Assembly (NCBI GenBank): GCA_947449315.1
Contig: CANFRC010000004.1
Coordinates: 62,001-126,000 of the forward strand
From: Bacteroidota bacterium
GTDB lineage: Bacteria > Bacteroidota > Bacteroidia > 2-12-FULL-35-15
Direction of reading: 5' to 3'
Length of the DNA stretch: 64,000 nt
This document shows, piece after piece, positions 42,794-51,117 of this stretch. Under the pieces are notes generated by a model. That model did no database searches and was not told where the DNA came from. It worked only from the letters and a program-made list of their open reading frames with translations. Within the stretch, counting starts at the first letter, position 1; the number at the start of each line of letters is the position of its first letter. The position numbers were made by a program, and so were the translations under genes.

Positions 42794-43391
42794 AGGTATA
42801 AGTTGCTGTAAATGAAATAACGTTATTGCGTTGCCCCGGGTTGTACCAGGTACTTGCTCCTGAATAAAATCCTCTTATTGGTAAAAGCGAATTTGTAAAT
42901 CGCCAATTGATACCAAAATTTTTATAAACTTTGTAATTAATTCCTATGCTAGCATTCATCTCTGTTTTATAAAAAGGCAATGCATTCACAATAAGACCAA
43001 CTCCATCATATTCTTTTCCACTAATTAAATAAGCAAATCCTGGTCCTGCTTCAAAGGTAAATTTCTTTTGAGTGTATTGTATTAACAAAGGAACTTCAAT
43101 ATAGTTTAATTGCATTAAATAATAACTGTAATCTCCTTTATTTGCATCTCCCACATGTTTGCTGCCTTTCTGGACAAAAAGCATTTCTAATTGAGCACTC
43201 CACTTGTTATTGAATTTTACATGGATGCTTGCACCGCCATCAAATCCTGCTTTATCAAAACCTCCATAGGTGTCGCCTTCTACTTGACTGGTGCTCACCC
43301 CTACTTTTAGTCCTGCCTTAAATCGTTCCTGTGCGCTTGACTGGTATGTCGAACAGGCGATAGACAATACTATAAATAGGATTCTTTTCAT
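42771..43391 (-). CDS. PorT-family outer-membrane beta-barrel protein
   Basis: A 206-residue exported protein with a signal peptide (MKRILFIVLSIACSTYQSSAQ) and an eight-stranded-barrel-like pattern of alternating hydrophobic residues (FKAGLKVGVS, WSAQLEMLFVQKG, YIEVPLLIQYT, FTFEAGPGFAYLISG, NASIGINYKVYKNFGINWRF, NVISFTATYTFG). This is the broad PorT/outer-membrane beta-barrel family, which includes the type IX component PorT/SprT but mostly holds proteins of unknown role; I do not claim it is SprT. The frame is open further upstream to 43445, but the ATG at 43391 starts the signal peptide and is 5 bases from a TAACTTTG box, so a leaderless transcript is likely. Overlaps ubiX. Confidence 0.85.
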   Translation of the reverse strand: MKRILFIVLSIACSTYQSSAQERFKAGLKVGVSTSQVEGDTYGGFDKAGFDGGASIHVKFNNKWSAQLEMLFVQKGSKHVGDANKGDYSYYLMQLNYIEVPLLIQYTQKKFTFEAGPGFAYLISGKEYDGVGLIVNALPFYKTEMNASIGINYKVYKNFGINWRFTNSLLPIRGFYSGASTWYNPGQRNNVISFTATYTFGSAETE

Positions 43392-43396
43392 AGTGA

Positions 43397-43428
43397 CAAA
43401 GTTAAATAAAATACAAACGCCTGCACAA
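43397..43428 (-). promoter_or_regulatory. Promoter of the PorT-like/ubiX operon
   Basis: On the minus strand TTG (43426-43428) and TAACTTTG (43397-43404) are 21 bases apart. The -7 box ends 5 bases before the ATG, so transcription would begin at or beside the start codon. Confidence 0.7.
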
Positions 43429-43465
43429 ATTATGCAGGCGCGCATACAATTAGAAAAATTGTTAT

Positions 43466-44359
43466 CTAGGGAATTATTTTTGCTTCCTCTACTTGCAATA
43501 TCTCTTTTGTAGCATCATTATAAATAAATGCAACAACATAACAGTGATTAGCATCACAAACCGTTGAACTAGGCCCCCCGGCAGCTGGATAGGTAGCAGG
43601 TAATGTATACACATAATTTTTAGAAATTACAGTGTTGGCTACCAAGGTCCCTGTTACTAAATCGTCTCCCCACGTTCCATTAACATTAATATTGTCTCTA
43701 AGCACATGTCGGTGAACATAGGTAGGTACATAAACGCCAGCATCTAACTGGTCTGCTACAATACTATCCTGAACAATCATTGCAGTTAATTTGTATGGCC
43801 CGCCTGATAAGGTGTCATATAAAAATGTAGCGTTGACTGTACAATTCAGAATCCTTGTTGTTGTATTGTAAGTGTTGGAAAATTCAATCTTTGCCAGAGC
43901 AGGTTTCGCTAATTCTGCTGCCACTTCTGCTGCCCACGTTCCATAAGACTTAACATGAACAGTTGTTGAAGCTGTATAATCTTTTCTGTTGATCATTCCA
44001 TTTGGGTTTCCAATTGCTGAAATTCCAAAATAAGTATCGTAAGCTGTCCCGGCTGTTGTTCTGAAATCTTGAAGGTATTGCGTTCCTGTGGTCATTGGAG
44101 ATGCAAAAAAGCCGGCGTGTACACCAATGGCAATAACATTTTCGCCATTGTTAGCAATAATTGTATTTGCAGTTACTGCAGCCGGAGGGCAAGCTGTGCA
44201 TTTATGACCAGTATAGTCCTCTATTAATACTTTGTGTTTAACAGTTGAGGTTGTTGTATCAACCGTTGTGCCTGCTTGTTCAGGAATTGTTACAAAATCA
44301 CAAGAGGAGATTGAAACAATACAGCTAAACACAAAAGAAGCTATAAATAATTTTTTCAT
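43466..44359 (-). CDS. Omp28-family outer-membrane lipoprotein with CxxC
   Basis: A 297-residue lipoprotein: signal peptide ending in the lipobox SISSC (C20), then an Omp28-like domain. The segment LIEDYTGHKCTACPPAA carries a thioredoxin-type C54-x-x-C57 pair at the end of a strand, followed by helices and IAIGVHAGFFASP, as in a thioredoxin fold. The C-terminal half is beta-rich (LNCTVNATFLYD, YVVAFIYNDATKEILQVEEAKI). Omp28 was named in Porphyromonas gingivalis as a surface adhesin; its redox capability is unexplored. Third gene of a tight minus-strand operon after tlpA and the DUF6029 gene (17-base gap). Confidence 0.87.
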   Translation of the reverse strand: MKKLFIASFVFSCIVSISSCDFVTIPEQAGTTVDTTTSTVKHKVLIEDYTGHKCTACPPAAVTANTIIANNGENVIAIGVHAGFFASPMTTGTQYLQDFRTTAGTAYDTYFGISAIGNPNGMINRKDYTASTTVHVKSYGTWAAEVAAELAKPALAKIEFSNTYNTTTRILNCTVNATFLYDTLSGGPYKLTAMIVQDSIVADQLDAGVYVPTYVHRHVLRDNINVNGTWGDDLVTGTLVANTVISKNYVYTLPATYPAAGGPSSTVCDANHCYVVAFIYNDATKEILQVEEAKIIP

Positions 44360-44376
44360 GGTCTAATTTTTATAAA

Positions 44377-46044
44377 TTAAAAACTACTTGTTACGGATAA
44401 TGTTACTCCATTAGAAGCAGGAACATTACGGCAAACGCCACCAACACAAAATATTCCTTCACGTTGCTTTCCGTAACTTAATGTAATACGATTTGCATTT
44501 TTTGTATAGCCTACATTTCCCATATAGTAGTGGTAACGTTCGTGAGAAATTTTGTTTCCATAATTGTATTGATCTCCGGCAGCAACAAACCAGTTTTCGT
44601 TAATAGTATATTCTAATAAGGCATATGCCCAATCCTGATGATCTTGTTTGGTTTGCAGGTTTTGCAATTCTAAACGTAAAGCACTTGTTGCTTTTAATTT
44701 ATAAGTAATGTCAGCTACAATGATGTTAGAATAAATAGTAGGAGAACCCGGTTTTTGAATAATTGATTTATTATAAACTTGGTTCGCGTATACGATTGTT
44801 CCTTTCCAGGTTTTATTTATTTTTTTTGTGATCTCCACGTACAGATCTCTGAAATACACTTCTTTCCCTATCCCTAAATAATTAGAAGTATACCCTAAAT
44901 GTTTTGTATCTGTTCCTTTTATTTGAGTGGTGTCTAAGCTATTGGCACCAGAAAAATTCACAGTGATCTCTGTTCCGTATTTTCCACCTAATGCTGTTTC
45001 TTTTTTAATTTTATATTTTACTTCGCTGGAAAATTCCATTTCGCCTCTCGATTGAGAAGCATATGGATAAAATGCAAGAAGGCTATATGTTTGCTGCTTA
45101 GGTAATGCAGGGATGTAGTTGATCAATAAATTTGTGAGTTGAGCTGTTCTGTCAGAACGGTAGCTCATATTATCAATGCGTGATCCGCTCAGCGACACTG
45201 CGAATCCTTTTACAGCATAGCTGGCTTGTAAAAGCGCTGCATCACCATATTTGTAATTAAAATTATTATCGGAAGAAGGGTCATTTATTTTGTAGGCATA
45301 CTCTCCGTTAATTCTAAAATTATTTCTTGTCACTTCAAAACGACCGGCGGAATTACCAACATTTTGGGGCAATACAAGAGTAGGGTCCGCATCTGTTTGG
45401 AATTTACTTACAAAGCTTCCACCCAGTGTAACAATTGTTTTTTTCTCTGCTAATTTTTTAAATGCTTCATTCAATTGAATCTCTCCATCAAAACCACGCA
45501 CTAAACCAGCTGTTGTAAAATAAGTACGTTGCTTTCCTACTAAGGCTTTTAAATAGACTCCTTTGAACGGCTCGAATTTTAAACGAACACCATCCAATGC
45601 ATTGTCCAATCCTAAGTTGCGCTCTTCGTATGCCCTTAATGTTAATCCATTTCCAAATTGTTCATAAAAGCTACCCACAGTAACTTCTAATGCATCGGAT
45701 TTATAAGTTGCAAAACGATATGGAATACCTGTTCCTTTGTAACCGGTAGGGTAGCCTTGTAATCCATTCAGATAAGTTTCGTAGCGGATACCTGCTGTGA
45801 ATTTTCCTTTTGTGTATATGATGTTTGCGAAACCATTCATTAACATTTTTTCAGGTGCAGCAGCAGCACCAATTGTTGAGTCGGGGATGTAGTATTGTGC
45901 ATTGGCCTGAAAATTACCATGCACCTCCCCTAGGTTAAGGTTGTTGAGATTATTTAAATTTAATTGTGCAACAGCTAAGTTGCTATAGATTACTGCTACA
46001 ATAAATGCAGTTGCTTTGATCAGTCGAAAATATTTTTTTATCAC
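44377..46044 (-). CDS. DUF6029 outer-membrane protein
   Basis: A 555-residue exported protein with a signal peptide (KATAFIVAVIYSNLAVAQ) and an Asn/Leu-rich start (LNLNNLNNLNLGEVHGNFQ). The rest shows the alternating pattern and aromatic girdles of a large beta-barrel (TYLNGLQGYPTGY, GVYLKALVGKQRTYF, WFVAAGDQYNYG). The C-terminus ends in V-T-L-S-V-T-S-S-F, a typical barrel end with a terminal Phe. Function is unknown; I recognise it as DUF6029. It lies between tlpA (14-base gap) and the Omp28 lipoprotein gene (17-base gap), so the three are surely one operon, pointing to joint function in thiol redox or metal handling at the outer membrane. Confidence 0.85.
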   Translation of the reverse strand: MIKKYFRLIKATAFIVAVIYSNLAVAQLNLNNLNNLNLGEVHGNFQANAQYYIPDSTIGAAAAPEKMLMNGFANIIYTKGKFTAGIRYETYLNGLQGYPTGYKGTGIPYRFATYKSDALEVTVGSFYEQFGNGLTLRAYEERNLGLDNALDGVRLKFEPFKGVYLKALVGKQRTYFTTAGLVRGFDGEIQLNEAFKKLAEKKTIVTLGGSFVSKFQTDADPTLVLPQNVGNSAGRFEVTRNNFRINGEYAYKINDPSSDNNFNYKYGDAALLQASYAVKGFAVSLSGSRIDNMSYRSDRTAQLTNLLINYIPALPKQQTYSLLAFYPYASQSRGEMEFSSEVKYKIKKETALGGKYGTEITVNFSGANSLDTTQIKGTDTKHLGYTSNYLGIGKEVYFRDLYVEITKKINKTWKGTIVYANQVYNKSIIQKPGSPTIYSNIIVADITYKLKATSALRLELQNLQTKQDHQDWAYALLEYTINENWFVAAGDQYNYGNKISHERYHYYMGNVGYTKNANRITLSYGKQREGIFCVGGVCRNVPASNGVTLSVTSSF

Positions 46045-46058
46045 AATGCCTTGATTTT

Positions 46059-46580
46059 TTATTCTGTAATTTTTTCTCCTTTTACAACTTTTCTAAGAAT
46101 TTCTAAAATGTGTGCTTCTCCACCGTCAACATATCCATTGTGCTGCCATACAATCTCTCCTTTGCCATTTACGACAAACACCTGAGGGATATCTCCCACA
46201 TTTAAAGCGCGTTTGAAATCCTGATTTTCATCAAGATATACTTCATAATCCCACCCATGCGTTTTTGCAGTCATTGCTGCATTCCCTGAACTGCGAGAAT
46301 CATCAATTGAAATGGCAATTAATTTTACGCCTGTTTCTTTTTGCCAGTCAGCATATTCTTCTGAAATAGCATCTAATTCTTTTTTACATGGTTTGCACCA
46401 GGTGGCCCAAAAATCAATGATCATTGGCTTTCCATCATTGGCAAACGTAGAGGTGTTCATTGTTTTTCCGTCTACTGTTTTTACATCAGCAGAAGGAATA
46501 GATCTTCCTTCGGAAGATTGAATAATTGTTGCTGAAGCGAGCGCTCCGATCACGAACAAACCAAGTACAATCTTTTTCAT
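46059..46580 (-). CDS. TlpA-like periplasmic thioredoxin
   Basis: A 173-residue exported thiol-disulfide protein. Signal peptide MKKIVLGLFVIGALASATII, then a TlpA/ResA-type thioredoxin domain with active site W-C62-K-P-C65 (IIDFWATWCKPCKKELD), the AISIDDSR strand and cis-proline region GDIPQVFVVNGKGEIVW. Such proteins reduce disulfides of exported partners or of c-type cytochrome apoproteins. First gene of the operon with DUF6029 and Omp28, whose Omp28 member has its own CxxC, so it may be the substrate (inference). Confidence 0.93.
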   Translation of the reverse strand: MKKIVLGLFVIGALASATIIQSSEGRSIPSADVKTVDGKTMNTSTFANDGKPMIIDFWATWCKPCKKELDAISEEYADWQKETGVKLIAISIDDSRSSGNAAMTAKTHGWDYEVYLDENQDFKRALNVGDIPQVFVVNGKGEIVWQHNGYVDGGEAHILEILRKVVKGEKITE

Positions 46581-46608
46581 ACAATCTTAATTTTAATAAT
46601 TAATAAAA

Positions 46609-46660
46609 AAATAAATCAGCAGTGGAATGTCAAATAACAGGCCAAACTGCTGATTTATTT
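46609..46660 (-). terminator. Terminator of the CGPC type IX cargo gene
   Basis: AAATAAATCAGCAG and CTGCTGATTTATTT form a 14-bp stem with a 24-base loop; on the minus strand it is followed by a T-rich tail and lies 14 bases past the stop of the gene at 46675. Confidence 0.75.
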
Positions 46661-46674
46661 TTTAGTACTATTTA

Positions 46675-48585
46675 TTATTTATTGATAGATACTTTTTTAG
46701 TAACTGTGCTGTTTCCAACACGGATGTTTACAAAGTATAAACCATTGTTTAAATTAGAAGCATCTAATGAATAGTTTTGTTCACCAGCAGTTAATGTTCC
46801 TAAATTAGTTGAAGATACTACTTGTCCAAGTGCATTTACCATTTCAATAGTAACCATGTTAGATTCAACCAAGTTGAAGTTAACTGTTGCATTGTTTGAA
46901 ATTGGATTTGGATACACAGAAACATTGTTAGCTAAAGCAGCGATGTTATTAACACCAGCAGAACCGTTTAACAAATTAATATCATCAATGAAAGCGTTGT
47001 TACCGTAACCGCTGGTAGCAACAAATTTAACGATAACACTAGATTGACCAGCAAATGCATTTAAGTTAATCACTTCGTGTCTCCATTGTGTAGCTGTTGG
47101 AGTATAAGCTGAAGTTACAAATGCACCACCGTTTGTTGCTAATGCAGTACCATTTTTACTATATACATTTGTCCATGTAGCACCACAGTCAGAAGAAACT
47201 TCTACATCTAACTGATCCGTATAACTTGCAGAGTATTGAGCATAAGCAACATTGAAAGTTAATGTCGCAGTTGCTGTACTAGAGTAGTCAACGTTTTTAG
47301 CATAGAATTCATCTACTGCACCAGCAGGAATGCTATAAAAATCGATCTTAGAACAAGCTGTAGAAGTTCCGAATCCACCAGCACCAGTTTGTCTAGCCCA
47401 AGTACCACCACCATCAGGGTTGTTTAAGAACCACCCTGTTGGAGGGAATGCAGCAGCTGTAAAGCCTTCCGCTAAAGGCGCAGCCGAACCGGTAGCACTA
47501 ACGATTGCGAAAGAGCTTACTTTTTGGTCGTTTGCAGCATCAAAATCTAATCCACCATTTGGAGCTGAAGTGTAGCTTGTAAATGTGTGTCCGCCGGCAG
47601 CAGCAGTAACAGCAGGTAAAGTAACATTTGTTGTTGCTCCTGTAGCTAAAGAACCAGTCCATGGTGCTGTTAATACAGTTCCAGCATCCACTTTGTAATT
47701 AATAGTACAGCTAGTTAAAGTTGTTGTACCAAAGTTTTTGATTGTAACCGTTGGTGTGAAAGAAGTTGAGCATTGGAAAACAGGAACACCTGTAATCAAT
47801 GTTGTTCCAATATCAGAAGATAATGCTAGTGTAGCATCTTGTCCTGCTTGTTGAACATGTTTATCTCCATCACTTTGCACATAAGCAACAAATTTTATTT
47901 GGCTTTTGCTATAAATATAGGAAGGGATTGGAGCTCCAAATGAAATGGTTTGAGTTTGACCAGCTGTCCATGTTCCAGCAAGCGCTGTTCCTAGTGCAGA
48001 TGGATACATTTTACGCAATACATTATAAAAATCTGTTTCTCCGTTTGTTCCTGGAGCAGAGTTAAAATGAATTGTTTCTTCAACCATTGCAATTCTAGCA
48101 TACAAAGCACCTACTGAAGTGTAGGCTTGAGAAGCAGTAATAACACATGTTACAAACACTGAATCGTAGTCAGAAGAAAAAGTATGGTTGATGGTTAATG
48201 TAAATGGCGATGATACTGCATATTCTGCATCAATCATTGCTTGCGTTACATTTGCAGGAGCACCAAGATAACTTGCGCCAGCTGGTTCTACACCGTCTTG
48301 AGGGGCATCAGGCACTCCAGAAATACCATAATAACTTACGCGGGTTGCAACGTCTGTTGGGTTTTGTGCATTCATTGGGTCAACTCCAGGCCAGCTTGTT
48401 TGGTGTTTAATGGATACCACTTTAGTAGTATTTGCATTCAACAAGGTATTAAATGCAGGATTTTGAGCAGCACAAGGTCCGCAAGAAGCTTGCGTAAATT
48501 CTTCTTGTAACACTGTTCTTTGTGATTGAGCCATCCCGATGCTTGTTATTGCAAAAGTGGCTACTAATAGTGTAATTTTTTTCAT
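46675..48585 (-). CDS. Type IX-secreted Omp28-like protein with CGPC motif
   Basis: A 636-residue exported protein. Signal peptide MKKITLLVATFAITSIGMAQ; an N-terminal Omp28/thioredoxin-like domain with C35-G-P-C38 (EEFTQASCGPCAAQNPAF) and ISGVPDAP. A CARDB-like beta domain is at about 255-360. A MAM/choice-of-anchor-J-like jelly roll follows at about 370-545 (FPPTGWFLNNPDGGGTWARQ...FIDDINLL). The type A C-terminal sorting domain closes the protein (VSVYPNPISNNATVNF...NNGLYFVNIRVGNSTVTKKVSI). It should be exported through SprA and anchored to the cell surface or released. It has its own promoter and terminator but sits next to the TlpA-DUF6029-Omp28 operon, with which it shares the Omp28-like CxxC domain. 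Confidence 0.92.
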   Translation of the reverse strand: MKKITLLVATFAITSIGMAQSQRTVLQEEFTQASCGPCAAQNPAFNTLLNANTTKVVSIKHQTSWPGVDPMNAQNPTDVATRVSYYGISGVPDAPQDGVEPAGASYLGAPANVTQAMIDAEYAVSSPFTLTINHTFSSDYDSVFVTCVITASQAYTSVGALYARIAMVEETIHFNSAPGTNGETDFYNVLRKMYPSALGTALAGTWTAGQTQTISFGAPIPSYIYSKSQIKFVAYVQSDGDKHVQQAGQDATLALSSDIGTTLITGVPVFQCSTSFTPTVTIKNFGTTTLTSCTINYKVDAGTVLTAPWTGSLATGATTNVTLPAVTAAAGGHTFTSYTSAPNGGLDFDAANDQKVSSFAIVSATGSAAPLAEGFTAAAFPPTGWFLNNPDGGGTWARQTGAGGFGTSTACSKIDFYSIPAGAVDEFYAKNVDYSSTATATLTFNVAYAQYSASYTDQLDVEVSSDCGATWTNVYSKNGTALATNGGAFVTSAYTPTATQWRHEVINLNAFAGQSSVIVKFVATSGYGNNAFIDDINLLNGSAGVNNIAALANNVSVYPNPISNNATVNFNLVESNMVTIEMVNALGQVVSSTNLGTLTAGEQNYSLDASNLNNGLYFVNIRVGNSTVTKKVSINK

Positions 48586-48640
48586 TTCGAAATAATTTTA
48601 GGGATTATAAAAATTGTTGGTGTACTTAATTTATCAGTTA

Positions 48641-48671
48641 CGAATTTAGAATAAAATTTAATATATGACAA
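48641..48671 (-). promoter_or_regulatory. Promoter of the CGPC type IX cargo gene
   Basis: On the minus strand TTG (48669-48671) is followed after 20 bases by TAAATTCG (48641-48648), one mismatch from TAnnTTTG. The predicted leader is about 50 bases. Confidence 0.6.
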
Positions 48672-48788
48672 ATTATTGTTTTTTTTTCAATTTTTTTTAA
48701 TACACGAGCTGGGACAGTTTGATTTTTCAGAATGTCCATAATAGCTTCAAATCGTTTCCTTATTTTACTAAGTTTTGTATTAATTTTA

Positions 48789-48819
48789 TTGGAATAGTTT
48801 GAAACAAACACTAAATTTG
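48789..48819 (+). promoter_or_regulatory. Promoter of the 251-residue type IX cargo gene
   Basis: TTG (48789-48791) and TAAATTTG (48812-48819) are 20 bases apart; the ATG follows about 41 bases after the -7 box. Back-to-back with the minus-strand promoter at 48641-48671. Confidence 0.75.
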
Positions 48820-48860
48820 TAAGTGTTATCTAGAAAAGTACCATTTTTAAAAATTAAAAT

Positions 48861-49616
48861 ATGAAAAAAATTCTTACTTCTATTTTTGCATTCCTAATAG
48901 CATCTGTCGGTTTCGGTCAAAGTATCCATATTTGGGACAGTGGCATTGATGTAACAGGAGATACAGTTATTGTTCCTATCACTGCAGGTTCTGCCAATTT
49001 AAATGATCTTGAATTACACAATACAACTGCAGTTATCGTAAATTTTCAATGTAACAGAACGATTACACCAATTGATTCCTGTGCAAATGTATATTACTGT
49101 ACCGGTGTTCAGTGTTATAGTCCGCACACACAACCAACATGGACTCCAACAGGTCCAAGTGAATCAATAGGCGCAAGTGCTATCTTACCAAGCGGCCCAG
49201 GAACTTATGGAATAGCAGCTCACTACGATGCTTGCCCGACTATTTGTAACGACATATATGTATTGTATCGGGTTTATAATACCGGAGCTAGTAATGATAC
49301 AGCTCGCGTAACACTTCATTACATGTGTACATCAGCAATCCATGAAGAAGAACAAGCGATCATTAGTTCATCGATCTTTCCTAACCCTTCCAGCACAACT
49401 GCCTCTATAAGCTATGAAATGAAGGAGCAATACAGTCATGGAAAAATTGTCGTTTACGATATGTTAGGAAAATCTGTTAAAGAAATTGCCATTGCTGATA
49501 AACAAGGGGTTGCTAGATTAAATGTGAGCGACTTGAATGAAGGTGTTTATTTCTATTCGATCGTTGTAGATAACATAGCAATTACTACCAAAAAATTAAT
49601 TGTAACGTCAAAATAA
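48861..49616 (+). CDS. Secreted protein with type IX (type A) sorting domain
   Basis: A 251-residue exported protein. Signal peptide MKKILTSIFAFLIASVGFGQ, a beta-sandwich-like domain of about 140 residues with seven cysteines between residues 55 and 160 that may form disulfides (CNRT, DSCANVYYCTGVQCYSP, DACPTICNDIYV, HYMC). The type A C-terminal sorting domain follows (IFPNPSSTTASISYEM...VYDMLGKSVKEI...NEGVYFYSIVV...TTKKLIV). The domain resembles short Bacteroidota surface proteins of unknown role. It has its own promoter and is separated from the next cargo gene by a terminator. Confidence 0.88.
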   Translation: MKKILTSIFAFLIASVGFGQSIHIWDSGIDVTGDTVIVPITAGSANLNDLELHNTTAVIVNFQCNRTITPIDSCANVYYCTGVQCYSPHTQPTWTPTGPSESIGASAILPSGPGTYGIAAHYDACPTICNDIYVLYRVYNTGASNDTARVTLHYMCTSAIHEEEQAIISSSIFPNPSSTTASISYEMKEQYSHGKIVVYDMLGKSVKEIAIADKQGVARLNVSDLNEGVYFYSIVVDNIAITTKKLIVTSK

Positions 49617-49633
49617 GTCACAGTAAGACAACT

Positions 49634-49672
49634 AAAAAAGCCAATATTTGCAATAAATATTGGCTTTTTTTA
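49634..49672 (+). terminator. Terminator after the 251-residue cargo gene
   Basis: AAAAAAGCCAATATTT and AAATATTGGCTTTTTT form a 16-bp stem with a short loop and T run. The next gene begins 11 bases later. Confidence 0.9.
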
Positions 49673-49682
49673 ATAAAATAAA

Positions 49683-51107
49683 ATGAAATACTTTTTGTTT
49701 TTTTTATTGATTCCATTTTACTCTTTTGGTCAACCCGATTACTTTGAAAAAGTTTTTGGTACTTCCGGAAATGATATTTCCCGTTCAGTAAAACAAATCA
49801 ATTCAGGAAGTATTTATGTTTTAGGCAATTCAGATTCAGGAACTTTTGGGCTGAATGATATCTCGCTGACAAAACTTGATAATCATGGAAATGAACTGTG
49901 GACAACCTATTACGGAACAGCAAATACAGAGAACGGATTTTATTTAAATACAACAGCTGATGGAAATCTTGTTTTTGTTGCAGAGAGTGAAACAGCAGTA
50001 AACAATCTCGATATTTTTATTTATAAAGTGGATACTGCAGGTGCAGTTATCTGGAATAAAATATATGCAACTCCGGTGAATGAAACTCCAAAATACATTG
50101 AGCAAACAAGTGATGGAGGATACATTATTGCGGGCTCGCAGAATGATGTTTATGGATTTTATGATATTCTTGCTTTGAAGTTGAATTCGAATGGGAATTA
50201 TCAATGGCATCAAACGTATGGAAGAGATCAGAACGAGTATGGCGATATGATTCACCAAAGAAACAGCAATTATATTTTAACAGCCGACACAAAAAGTTAT
50301 GGTGCCGGGGGCTATGATGTAATTCTGTATACTATCGATTCTTTGGGAATAGAAAACTGGTCGTTCACCTATGGCGATTCGCTACAGAATGGTTGCCAGG
50401 GTGTATTGTTGACTTCTGATGGAAACTATTTATCCTATGGAGAAACAGAAGTGTTTCCTTCGTCACCGTATGATTTTTATTTAGAAAAAATTGATTCTGC
50501 AGGAGCCAGTATGTGGCGAAAAAAATTGGGAGGAACCGGAACAGATGCCTTTTTTTCGGTGAAAGAAGATGTAGATGGAGGATTTATTTGTACCGGATAT
50601 AGCAACAGCTACAATGGCGGAGCGCCTTTAGATCTGGTAATTTTAAAGACGGATGCGGCAGGAAATTTTATGTGGAAACAAACGTATGGGGGTCCTGGAA
50701 TTGACATCGGATACGAAATAATAAAATCGGTCGATAACAATGGATTTATTATTACCGGAAAAACATTTACGACAACAGAAGACTACTACTTGTTGAAACT
50801 CGACAACAATGGAATTCTAAGTGGGATAGATGATCAACAATCCAATAGCAGTTCACTCTCTGCTGCTTTCCCGAATCCTGCTCAAGAGCAAATTTCTATC
50901 AAATATAATTTTAAAACATCAGATAAATTAGCAAATCTGATCATCACAGATGTGCTTGGAAAAACCTTGAAGTCAATTGTTTTGGATCCTTCCCAAGATG
51001 AAATTACCATCGGTCTTCTCGATCTTAGTTCAGGAATATATTTTTATTCTATTCAGGAAACTGGCGGACCTAGGGCAACAAAGAAGTTCGTTGTGAGTAA
51101 AAAATAG
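49683..51107 (+). CDS. Secreted beta-propeller-like protein with type IX (type A) sorting domain
   Basis: A 474-residue exported protein. Signal peptide MKYFLFFLLIPFYSFGQ, followed by seven repeats of about 50 residues with the pattern (W/F)xxxYGxxxxDxxxxxxxxxxGgyixxGxxxxxxxxxDxxxxKlDxxGxxxW, for example QTSDGGYIIAGSQ, KEDVDGGFICTGYS and KSVDNNGFIITGKT. This is like the repeats of bacterial beta-propeller proteins. The type A sorting domain ends the chain (AFPNPAQEQISIKYNF...LIITDVLGKTLKSI...SGIYFYSI...ATKKFVV). Binding partner unknown. It starts 11 bases after a strong terminator, so either that terminator leaks or a promoter overlaps it. Confidence 0.88.
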   Translation: MKYFLFFLLIPFYSFGQPDYFEKVFGTSGNDISRSVKQINSGSIYVLGNSDSGTFGLNDISLTKLDNHGNELWTTYYGTANTENGFYLNTTADGNLVFVAESETAVNNLDIFIYKVDTAGAVIWNKIYATPVNETPKYIEQTSDGGYIIAGSQNDVYGFYDILALKLNSNGNYQWHQTYGRDQNEYGDMIHQRNSNYILTADTKSYGAGGYDVILYTIDSLGIENWSFTYGDSLQNGCQGVLLTSDGNYLSYGETEVFPSSPYDFYLEKIDSAGASMWRKKLGGTGTDAFFSVKEDVDGGFICTGYSNSYNGGAPLDLVILKTDAAGNFMWKQTYGGPGIDIGYEIIKSVDNNGFIITGKTFTTTEDYYLLKLDNNGILSGIDDQQSNSSSLSAAFPNPAQEQISIKYNFKTSDKLANLIITDVLGKTLKSIVLDPSQDEITIGLLDLSSGIYFYSIQETGGPRATKKFVVSKK

Positions 51108-51117
51108 ATCAACTACT

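Noticed and set aside
42771-43391. PorT-like gene as the type IX core component SprT/PorT
   Set aside because: The barrel family is broad and Bacteroidota genomes carry many members. The neighbour is ubiX and no other secretion gene is adjacent.
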